Below, piece by piece: positions 26,490-33,674 of a DNA stretch of 64,000 nt. A program made the position numbers and the translations under genes. Below the pieces are notes generated by a model that saw only the letters and a program-made list of their open reading frames with translations, did no database searches and was not told where the DNA came from. Every line of letters begins with the position of its first letter. The first letter of the stretch is position 1. The DNA comes from an uncultured Bacteroidota bacterium (GTDB taxonomy: Bacteria > Bacteroidota > Bacteroidia > Chitinophagales > Chitinophagaceae), in NCBI GenBank assembly GCA_903837525.1, contig CAILUU010000054.1, positions 1-64,000 on the forward strand, given 5' to 3'.

Positions 26490-27197
26490 ATGAAAAACTT
26501 ATTTATTGTTGCTGTCTTAATTGGACTATTTTCAGCAACACCAATTGATTCCATAGCACAAAAATCTTTAAATTCTATACAGGTTATTGAAGTGCCAAAA
26601 ACCCCAAAAAAGGTAAAATTTATTGATGCTATAGAAGTTTTACGTGACTTCAAAGCTGTTGAAGCGGTTGAGGTTACACCAATACCTTCTTCCTCTAAAA
26701 TAAATACACTTACATCAAAAGTTAGTGAGGTTAAAGATGTTATTGAAACATGTACTCCTTTGCAGTTTAAATTTGCACAAATGATGAATGTAGAGGTAGA
26801 AACAATGACCAATACCAAATTACTAAATTTTATAGATGAGTGGTGGGCTACTCGTTACCGTTATGGCGGCACTACAAAAAAAGGAATTGATTGTAGTAGT
26901 TTAACCGGAACATTACTTAAAGATGTTTATGGTGTTAGTGTGCCACGCACAGCAAGGGAACAATATAGAGTATCTACCAAACTTAAAAGAGAGGAGCTAA
27001 TAGAAGGTGATTTTGTTTTTTTTAATACAAGAGGAGGTGTAAGCCATGTAGGGATTTACTTAGCGAATGGTTATTTTTTACATAGTAGTGTACATAGTGG
27101 CGTTACCATTAGTAGTTTAAATGAAACCTATTATAGCAAAAAGTATATTGGTGGAGGAAGACCAACAACAGAAAAAGAAGAAATAATTGAAGAATAA
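26490..27197 (+). CDS. NlpC/P60 family cell-wall hydrolase, exported
   Basis: A 235-residue exported protein with a signal peptide (residues 1 to about 24, ending SIAQ) and a low-complexity linker (30-110). The NlpC/P60 domain spans about 112-225. The catalytic cysteine is C135 in GIDCSSLTG and the histidine H186 in GGVSHVGIYL, with H198 as the likely third residue. Such enzymes cut the stem peptide of peptidoglycan (gamma-D-Glu to diamino acid). It is monocistronic and ends at a strong terminator. Confidence 0.9.
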   Translation: MKNLFIVAVLIGLFSATPIDSIAQKSLNSIQVIEVPKTPKKVKFIDAIEVLRDFKAVEAVEVTPIPSSSKINTLTSKVSEVKDVIETCTPLQFKFAQMMNVEVETMTNTKLLNFIDEWWATRYRYGGTTKKGIDCSSLTGTLLKDVYGVSVPRTAREQYRVSTKLKREELIEGDFVFFNTRGGVSHVGIYLANGYFLHSSVHSGVTISSLNETYYSKKYIGGGRPTTEKEEIIEE

Positions 27198-27221
27198 AGT
27201 AAACTTAAAATAGTTTTGATA

Positions 27222-27247
27222 AGAGCGGCTAAAAACGCTCTTTTTTT
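27222..27247 (+). terminator. Terminator of the NlpC/P60 gene, overlapping the end of the flippase gene
   Basis: The 6-bp stem AGAGCG (27222-27227)/CGCTCT (27236-27241) is followed by 7 T. The hairpin loop contains the stop codon, and the right arm the last codons, of the convergent flippase gene. Confidence 0.75.
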
Positions 27248-28743
27248 ATGCCTATTTTTTTAAGTAGGGTTTGCCAAACCGGCATAATATCTGGCGATAG
27301 CTTTAATAGCAATGTACCACTACCATACAGCCCAATAAAGCATAAACTACGTACTACCAGCCAACTAAAACCTTGCTGATTATTAAATAGAAAATGAGTA
27401 ATATAAAAACTTGCTACACCTAATAAAATTGTATAAATAGTTTCCTTAGTAAAAGGCTGTAACTTGAATTTTTTTAGCAAGAAAAAATAACGAATTGCAT
27501 TGTAAATAGTAAACGAAATTAAATTGGCAATGGCGGGGCCTATAATACCCATTTTTTTTGTGAGATAATAATTGAGCGGTAGGGTTATTACAATTAAAAT
27601 AATACCTGTAAAAAATTCGAAGCGCCAAAAGGTAGATGTACCAATGATTTGAGCATTTACACCTGAACCCATATCTATAATTTTCATTAGGCCAATAAAA
27701 AAGAAAACCCAACGAGCATCTAAGTATTGATTTTGAAGTTTAAAGGTAAAAACACCATCTGTAAAATTTAACCATATTAACGAAAAAACAGCCACAGCAA
27801 ACACTAGCATATTAATAGAGGAGCGATGGTAAATGGTATTAATTTTCTCTAGTTGTTTATCTTTCCAAGCTCGGGAAAGTGTAGCAACAGATGATGATAC
27901 TATACCACGTTGGGGAGCCTGTATTAAACTTGCCATATTTTGTGCCAAAGAATAAACACCTGCTAGTGCAAGTCCATCTGTTAATACAGATGCTATAACA
28001 ATGGTATCAAACACAGCGGCTAAAGTGTACACTAAAGATCCTCCGTAAACAAAACTGGATAGGGTTAAAATTTTACTAAAGAATTTTTTTGTAACTCTGC
28101 TTTTGGTAAACGTAAAATGAACTTGCTTTTTTACAATTAAATTTATTATTAAAATAGCAGCAATGGCTAAATATAAAAAGGAATAAATTTTAATAAACAA
28201 ATCAAACTTGGTAAGCAGTCCTGTAAAAACTAACACAATTAAAATTGTGGTAAATAACCTAAACTGTACCTCTTTTAAATAATTTGTTAATACCGATTTT
28301 TTTAGTTGCCAAGCATAGGCTTCAAAAATAGTGTATAAACTAAATCCTAAACCAAACGGAAAAACCCAATGATAATAAGTTATTAATAAAGAGGAGTTTG
28401 CACTAAATTTCCGTATCACTAAATCTTTAAAAAAAATACCACCAATAAGCACAATACAAAAACCAATTAAGGAAAGTAATAAAGCCCAGGTAAATAAATC
28501 ATTTTTTTTATTCTCAAGATTATCTTTATAGTAAGGATAAAATTTATAAATGTAGGCACTCATGCCTAAGTTGCCAAAGGATTGTATTATGGTGGCTAGT
28601 GCAATAAAAATATTTGTTAATCCATATTGTTGTGGTGTAAAACCACCTTTCATAGTAAATAAATACGTATTTAGCAAGCCAATAGCAAAGCCCATGTATA
28701 CAATACCCGACGAAATAATGCTTTGCCTTCGTAATTGACTCAT
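27229..28743 (-). CDS. Oligosaccharide flippase / polysaccharide biosynthesis membrane protein
   Basis: A 504-residue protein with about 14 hydrophobic segments, typical in length for the Wzx/RfbX flippase family of inner-membrane lipid-linked oligosaccharide exporters. The N-terminus RRQSIISSGIVYMGFAIGLL with FTPQQYGLTNIF is characteristic. It belongs to a Bacteroidota lineage often found without a sugar cluster, as here. Its last codons and stop sit in the terminator hairpin of the convergent gene. The substrate is unknown. Confidence 0.85.
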   Translation of the reverse strand: MSQLRRQSIISSGIVYMGFAIGLLNTYLFTMKGGFTPQQYGLTNIFIALATIIQSFGNLGMSAYIYKFYPYYKDNLENKKNDLFTWALLLSLIGFCIVLIGGIFFKDLVIRKFSANSSLLITYYHWVFPFGLGFSLYTIFEAYAWQLKKSVLTNYLKEVQFRLFTTILIVLVFTGLLTKFDLFIKIYSFLYLAIAAILIINLIVKKQVHFTFTKSRVTKKFFSKILTLSSFVYGGSLVYTLAAVFDTIVIASVLTDGLALAGVYSLAQNMASLIQAPQRGIVSSSVATLSRAWKDKQLEKINTIYHRSSINMLVFAVAVFSLIWLNFTDGVFTFKLQNQYLDARWVFFFIGLMKIIDMGSGVNAQIIGTSTFWRFEFFTGIILIVITLPLNYYLTKKMGIIGPAIANLISFTIYNAIRYFFLLKKFKLQPFTKETIYTILLGVASFYITHFLFNNQQGFSWLVVRSLCFIGLYGSGTLLLKLSPDIMPVWQTLLKKIGIKKERF

Positions 28744-28864
28744 AGTGCTATTTGGTGCTAAATTAGATTATTTTTTAAAGAGGGTAATTAAAAGCGAACT
28801 AAAATAGATAAAATAATATTTTTTAACAGTTTGATATTTTATAGAGGTAGTGCAAGTTGAAGAA

Positions 28865-28890
28865 TGTCAGCCTGAGCTTGTCGAAGGCGG
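28865..28890 (+). repeat. 26-bp inverted repeat, copy downstream of the GIY-YIG gene
   Basis: Begins TGTCAGCCTGAGC and ends GAAGGCGG. It is a perfect 26-bp reverse complement of 29222-29247 and ends 6 bases from the GIY-YIG stop codon. Internally GCCT...AGGC makes it weakly self-complementary. Confidence 0.9.
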
Positions 28891-28896
28891 GGCCAC

Positions 28897-29193
28897 TTAT
28901 TTTTTAGGTTTTGCTAATTGTTTTATTTGTTCCCAATCGTCTACAAATAATGCTTCTTTCTTTTTTCTTGACCACCCCTTTAATTGCTTTTCCCAAGCAA
29001 TTGCTTGGCTGATATCTTCAAATCGTTGAAAATATTTTAAAATTACTGGCTTCTTTTTAAAAGTATAGGCCAAAGTATTTTCTCCATTATTATGCTCCCA
29101 AATTCTTCTCTCTAAATCGTTGGTTACTCCAGTGTAATAACTTTTATCGCTACACTCTAAAATGTAAACAAAATAGTTATGTGCAATTTTCAT
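28897..29193 (-). CDS. Single-domain GIY-YIG nuclease between perfect inverted repeats
   Basis: A 98-residue protein made of one GIY-YIG domain of the YhbQ/UPF0213 type. The variant GIY...YIG core is FVYILECSDKSYYTGVT (residues 8-24), followed by NDLERRIWEHNNG with the catalytic arginine and AIAWEKQLKGWSRKKKEAL with the metal-binding glutamate. The family includes structure-specific and homing-type endonucleases, and the cell role of the stand-alone type is poorly defined. The gene fills the space between two perfect 26-bp inverted repeats, so it may belong to a small mobile unit rather than be a resident repair gene. Confidence 0.9.
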   Translation of the reverse strand: MKIAHNYFVYILECSDKSYYTGVTNDLERRIWEHNNGENTLAYTFKKKPVILKYFQRFEDISQAIAWEKQLKGWSRKKKEALFVDDWEQIKQLAKPKK

Positions 29194-29221
29194 TTTGTAG
29201 GATATATTTTTTGGGAATTAA

Positions 29222-29247
29222 CCGCCTTCGACAAGCTCAGGCTGACA
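29222..29247 (-). repeat. 26-bp inverted repeat, copy upstream of the GIY-YIG gene
   Basis: Perfect reverse complement of 28865-28890, 28 bases before the GIY-YIG start codon. Matching stops at base 26 on both sides, so the ends are sharp. The enclosed unit is 383 bp, starting TG and ending CA. Confidence 0.9.
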
Positions 29248-29267
29248 ACTTTTAAGTTTATAAATTT

Positions 29268-30950
29268 TTACTCTACCTTTTTTGTTTTTATATAAAAATT
29301 TTCATCAACACTAAAACTATTGTCACCCTCTGGATAAATGCTTAACAATTTCCATTCTTCGGTAGGTTTTATCCAACGTTCGCCTTTAAAATTAATTTTT
29401 AGTGGAAGATCAAACCCTTTTATACAATTGGTGTATCTATATTCTACCTTAAATCCATCTTGTTTATACTCCAATACAGGTATTTGTGCTGTGCGTAAAT
29501 ACTGGTCGAATACTTTATTGAAATTTTGTTTACTTTTTTTACTTATGTACTTTTCTACTTGTTCGGTGGTAACGGTTTTCAACCCAAAGTCTTTATTTAA
29601 ACCTCGTAAAATTTGCCTAAATTTTTCATCATCATTTATTACTTGCCGTATTGTGTGTAACATATTACCTGCTTTGGGGTACATATCGCCGCTACCTTCT
29701 TTATTTACATTATAGGGGCCAATAATAGGTCTGTCGTTTTGTATGCCTTTTCTAGTGCCAATGCAGTATTCGTTACCAGCTTTTTTACCAAACCAATAAT
29801 CGGTAAAAAGCGTTTCGCTATAATTGGTAAAACCTTCATGCACCCACATATCTGCAACATCTTTTGTAGTTATGTTATTGGCAAACCATTCATGTCCACT
29901 TTCATGCACAATAATAAAATCCCATTTTTTTCCCCAACCTGTACCACTTAAATCCCTTCCTAAATAGCCATTTTGATATTTATTACCATATGCAATAGCA
30001 CTTTGATGCTCCATGCCTAAATGTGGAGCTTCAACTAATTTGTACCCATCATTATAAAACGGGAATGCACCAAACCAATGTTCAAAAGCCTTCATCATTT
30101 TTGGAGCATCTGCAAATTGTTTTTTTGCTTTCTCCAAGTTTTCTTTCAACACCCAATAATGCATAGCTAAATTGCCTTTTTCACCTTTATATATTTCATT
30201 AAAATGTGCATACTTTCCTATGTAAGGAACTAAATTGTAGCTGTTAATAGGTAAGCTTACTAACCATTTGGAGGTTTTATAACCCTTGGATTTTGTTTCT
30301 TTTATTAATTTGCCATTTGCTACACCAACTAAACTATCTGGGTAAGTAATGGTAATACTAGCTCCATTATCTGGCTCATCGCTTTGATGATCTTTAACAG
30401 GATACCATACACTAGCACCTAAGCCTTGACAAGCAACGCTTACAAAAGGGCTACCATCGGCACTGCGTTTCCAAATTAAACCACCATCCCACGGTGGGCG
30501 CTTAGCTATTTGAGGTTTGCCGTGGAAGTAAATGGTTAAAATACTATAAGGCTCATCTTTTACAGTTTGGTCTAATTTTAAAAAATAAGCATCACCATCC
30601 TTTATATAATCAACAGCATATTCTGCACCGGTAACTTTACAATTTGGAATATGCATTTTAAAGCTATCTGCAATCATTGGTTCTTGTAAATCTACTTGTA
30701 AGGATGTGCCGTTTTTAAGCACTTTAAAACTTATTTTATTGTAGCCACTAATGGTGCTATCCTCAAAATTAAATTTCACATTCAAATCATATCGTTGTAC
30801 ATCCCACCAATCTCTGCTTGCACCATACGTACCACGTAAACTGTCCTTATGGGTAAACTTTTGAGGCTGTTGTAAAAGTTGTGCATTAATACAATTAAGC
30901 ATTAAGAAGCAAGAATTAAGAATTATTACAATTTTTGCAAGGAACATCAT
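29268..30950 (-). CDS. Exported M1 family aminopeptidase-like metallopeptidase
   Basis: A 560-residue exported zinc peptidase with a signal peptide ending CINAQ. The zinc site is H349-E350-SG-H353 (VHESGHEWFANN), with E372 in HEGFTNYSE about 18 residues later, as in M1 peptidases. The upstream exopeptidase motif GxMEN appears as GMEHQ (312-316). The enzyme probably trims peptides in the periplasm or outside the cell. It lacks the large C-terminal ERAP-like domain, which is normal for short bacterial M1 forms. The DNA for the signal peptide (about 30890-30935) is built of near-repeats of TTCTTAATTC. Confidence 0.88.
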   Translation of the reverse strand: MMFLAKIVIILNSCFLMLNCINAQLLQQPQKFTHKDSLRGTYGASRDWWDVQRYDLNVKFNFEDSTISGYNKISFKVLKNGTSLQVDLQEPMIADSFKMHIPNCKVTGAEYAVDYIKDGDAYFLKLDQTVKDEPYSILTIYFHGKPQIAKRPPWDGGLIWKRSADGSPFVSVACQGLGASVWYPVKDHQSDEPDNGASITITYPDSLVGVANGKLIKETKSKGYKTSKWLVSLPINSYNLVPYIGKYAHFNEIYKGEKGNLAMHYWVLKENLEKAKKQFADAPKMMKAFEHWFGAFPFYNDGYKLVEAPHLGMEHQSAIAYGNKYQNGYLGRDLSGTGWGKKWDFIIVHESGHEWFANNITTKDVADMWVHEGFTNYSETLFTDYWFGKKAGNEYCIGTRKGIQNDRPIIGPYNVNKEGSGDMYPKAGNMLHTIRQVINDDEKFRQILRGLNKDFGLKTVTTEQVEKYISKKSKQNFNKVFDQYLRTAQIPVLEYKQDGFKVEYRYTNCIKGFDLPLKINFKGERWIKPTEEWKLLSIYPEGDNSFSVDENFYIKTKKVE

Positions 30951-30996
30951 ATTTGTTTGTTTATAAATGCTAATTTAGTTTAGTTTTTTATCAAAA

Positions 30997-32757
30997 ATGA
31001 ACCGTTTAACAAATAAATATAATCTTATCAGCTTATCGCCTAATCGGCAATTATTTTTTTTACCACAGAACACCATAGGTTTTATTCACCAATTGGGAAA
31101 GATTAAATTATTTATCTCTTTGTTTTCAAGGCAAAAAAAAATATTAATTTTTCTCTGCGTCCTTGCGTCTCTATGGTTCCTTTCATCTTGCACCAATCAT
31201 AAACACACCAACAAAAAAATATTTCATTACAACGAAAGTAGTGGCTTAGCTAGCTTAGATCCTGCATTTGCAAAAAATAAACAAGTAATGTGGGCTGTGC
31301 ATCAAGTATACAATACGTTGATAGAAATTGATAGCACCATGCAAATGTCTCCCTCTTTAGCTAAACGATGGATGGTTAGCCCAGATAATAAAACATTTAC
31401 CTTTTATTTACGAAATGATGTTTTTTTTACGAATGATGATTGCTTTAAAAATATCCCCAGAAAGTTAACGGCTAAAGATGTTGAATATAGTTTTTATAGA
31501 ATAATTGATAAAGCTACAGCAAGCCCTGGTGCTTGGATTTTTAATAACCGAGTAGACAGTCTAGAACCCTTTAAAGCTATTGATGATACTACGTTTCAGC
31601 TAAAATTGCAAAAACCTTTTCAAAGTATTTTAGGTATATTAAGTATGCAATATTGTAGCATTGTTGCTAAAGAAGCGGTGGATTTTTATGAAAACGATTT
31701 TCGTAGGCATCCGGTTGGTACTGGCCCGTTTAGCTTTGTTACTTGGGAAGAAGGGCAGGCGTTGGTGTTGAAAAAAAATGAACATTATTTTGAAAAGGAT
31801 GCTAATGGTAATCGATTACCCTTTTTAGACGGAATTAAAGTTAGTTTTTTTGATAGTAAAGCAACAGAATTTTTAGAATTTCAGCAAAACCGGTTAGATT
31901 TTATTGATGATATAGATGCTAGCTTTAAAGATGAACTATTAACTAAAACCGGTAATTTAAAAGCCAAGTGGCAAGGTATAATTGAGTTACAAAAACAACC
32001 TTATTTAAACATTGAGTATTTGGGTATTTTGGTAGATGAGCAAAATGAGTTAGTAAAAAATTCTCCCTTAAAACAAAAAAAAATACGGCAGGCTATTAAC
32101 TATGGTTTTGATAGAAAAAAGATGATGTTGTATTTGCGGAATAGTATTGGTATTGCTGCAGAAAGTGGTTTTGTTCCTTGTGGTTTACCCAGCTTTGATT
32201 CTGTTACAATAAAAGGCTATTCGTTTAATACAGCAAAAGCTAAAGTATTATTAGCGGAAGCAGGCTTTGCAAATGGCAAAAATTTACCTACAATAAAATT
32301 ATTAACCATACCAATTTATGGCGATTTGGGTAGTTATATTGCAAACGAGTTAAAACAAATTGGTATTAACATTCAGGTAGAGGTTATTCAAAAAAGTTTG
32401 TTGATGGAACAAATGGCAAAAGGTACGGCAGCCTTTTTTAGAGGCAGTTGGATAGCAGATTACCCAGATGCTGAAAATTATTTAAGTGTTTTCTATAGCA
32501 AAAATCCAGCTCCACCTAATTATACCAGGTATAAAAATAGTTTGTATGATGCATTGTACGAGAAATCGTTAGCCGAAAAAAATGATACCCTCAGGTATAA
32601 GTTATACCAGCAAATGGATAAGTTAATAATTGAAGATGCCCCCATTGTGCCACTCTGGTATGATATGGCAATTCATTTAGTACATTCAAACATAAAAAAC
32701 TTTCCACCCAATAGTTTAAATTTATTGGAGTTAAGAAGAACAAAGAAAACCCCCTAA
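30997..32757 (+). CDS. Oligopeptide ABC transporter substrate-binding lipoprotein (SBP family 5)
   Basis: A 586-residue extracytoplasmic solute-binding protein of family 5 (OppA/DppA-like). Marks include SSGLASLDPAFAKNKQVMWA, KRWMVSPDNKTFTFYLRNDV, HPVGTGPFSFVTWEEG and RQAINYGFDRKKMM. The lipobox LSSC (C65) follows a hydrophobic core, so it is a lipoprotein. From the ATG at 30997 the signal peptide is preceded by about 45 unusual residues coded by repeat-like DNA. A TTG start at 31120 would give a normal 24-residue lipoprotein signal. No permease or ATPase genes adjoin it. Its last codons and stop (KKTP) lie in a CCCC-TAA-A repeat. Confidence 0.85.
   Translation: MNRLTNKYNLISLSPNRQLFFLPQNTIGFIHQLGKIKLFISLFSRQKKILIFLCVLASLWFLSSCTNHKHTNKKIFHYNESSGLASLDPAFAKNKQVMWAVHQVYNTLIEIDSTMQMSPSLAKRWMVSPDNKTFTFYLRNDVFFTNDDCFKNIPRKLTAKDVEYSFYRIIDKATASPGAWIFNNRVDSLEPFKAIDDTTFQLKLQKPFQSILGILSMQYCSIVAKEAVDFYENDFRRHPVGTGPFSFVTWEEGQALVLKKNEHYFEKDANGNRLPFLDGIKVSFFDSKATEFLEFQQNRLDFIDDIDASFKDELLTKTGNLKAKWQGIIELQKQPYLNIEYLGILVDEQNELVKNSPLKQKKIRQAINYGFDRKKMMLYLRNSIGIAAESGFVPCGLPSFDSVTIKGYSFNTAKAKVLLAEAGFANGKNLPTIKLLTIPIYGDLGSYIANELKQIGINIQVEVIQKSLLMEQMAKGTAAFFRGSWIADYPDAENYLSVFYSKNPAPPNYTRYKNSLYDALYEKSLAEKNDTLRYKLYQQMDKLIIEDAPIVPLWYDMAIHLVHSNIKNFPPNSLNLLELRRTKKTP
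31060..31176. repeat. Repeat-like DNA in the 5' part of the substrate-binding protein gene
   Basis: ACCACAGAACACCATAGG (31061-31078) and CTCTGCGTCCTTGCGTCTC (about 31153-31171) resemble the two arms of a common intergenic repeat (CCACAGAG... and ...CTCTGCGTCTTTGCG), here inside an open frame. The second arm codes for part of the signal peptide. Confidence 0.5.
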
Positions 32758-32777
32758 ATCCACTAAAAGAGGGATTT
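32749..32777. repeat. CCCCTAAA-type element at the end of the substrate-binding protein gene
   Basis: ACCCCCTAAATCC followed by ACTAAAAGAGGGATTTT forms an imperfect palindrome. It supplies the stop codon TAA of the gene, as a similar element does for tcdA. Confidence 0.6.
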
Positions 32778-32852
32778 TGGTTTAAAATTTGTCTTTGCCT
32801 TTATTTATAAGTCAATACTTAGCATTTATAATGCAAAAACGTACAATTCCCA

Positions 32853-33536
32853 TTAGGGTTTTTTGGTTTTTAATTTATCCTTAAAAACCTTTTGAAACTT
32901 ATCTAACTTAGGTTGTATAACCATTTGACAATAACCCTGTTCGCTATTATTGTTATAATAATTTTGGTGGTAATTTTCTGCAGCATAAAACACATCAAGC
33001 TTCTCTAAAGTAGTCACAATTGGGTTATTAAAAGCCCCACTTTTATTTAACTCCACTATATATTTTTCTGCTTTTGTCTTTTGTTCCTCACTATTATAAA
33101 AAATTACACTACGGTATTGTGGCCCAGCATCTCCGCCTTGGCGGTTAAGTGTTGTTGGGTCGTGTACTTGCCAAAACACTTCTAATAATTCATCAAAACT
33201 AATTTTAGTTTTATCGTAAACAATAGATAAACACTCTGCATGTCCTGTTGTTTTGCTACAAACTTCTTCGTAGGTAGGGTTTTTTACATGTCCGCCGCTA
33301 TAGCCACTCGTAACTTTCTCTACACCTTTTAATTGCTGAAAAATAGCCTCGGTACACCAAAAGCATCCAGTACCAAAGGTGGCTGTATCTAACGAAACGC
33401 CAGCAGCAGTAGTAGTTTCAGTATTACTAGTAGTAATTGAATTATCCATTGATTTATTTTTTGTGGATGATTGATTTTGTGCACAAGAACTTAACGCAAA
33501 AAAGCTAATGGTGCTAAAAATAAAAGATTTTATCAT
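32853..33536 (-). CDS. msrA: Peptide-methionine (S)-S-oxide reductase, lipoprotein form
   Basis: A 227-residue MsrA that reduces methionine-S-sulfoxide in proteins. The catalytic cysteine is C58 in GTGCFWCTEAIF. GVEKVTSGYSGGHVKNPTYE, TTGHAECLSIVYD, VHDPTTLNRQGGDAGPQYRS and NYHQNYYNNN are family motifs. The N-terminus (ALSSC, C18) is a lipoprotein signal followed by a Ser/Thr-rich linker, so this copy acts outside the cytoplasm. A second Cys in the GYCQM tail may resolve the disulfide. Confidence 0.94.
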   Translation of the reverse strand: MIKSFIFSTISFFALSSCAQNQSSTKNKSMDNSITTSNTETTTAAGVSLDTATFGTGCFWCTEAIFQQLKGVEKVTSGYSGGHVKNPTYEEVCSKTTGHAECLSIVYDKTKISFDELLEVFWQVHDPTTLNRQGGDAGPQYRSVIFYNSEEQKTKAEKYIVELNKSGAFNNPIVTTLEKLDVFYAAENYHQNYYNNNSEQGYCQMVIQPKLDKFQKVFKDKLKTKKP

Positions 33537-33674
33537 GGTTTGTTTTTTCTATTTATGCATAGCGTAGTATAATAGTTTTATTAACAAAATTGCATAACAA
33601 AGGTTTAACAAAATTGTTATAACACTATAATGACCAATTTTATCCGAAATTTACATTTTAAAAACAACTAACAT

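Noticed and set aside
29338-29715. 125-codon plus-strand frame
   Set aside because: Antisense shadow of the M1 peptidase gene, which has an intact zinc site.
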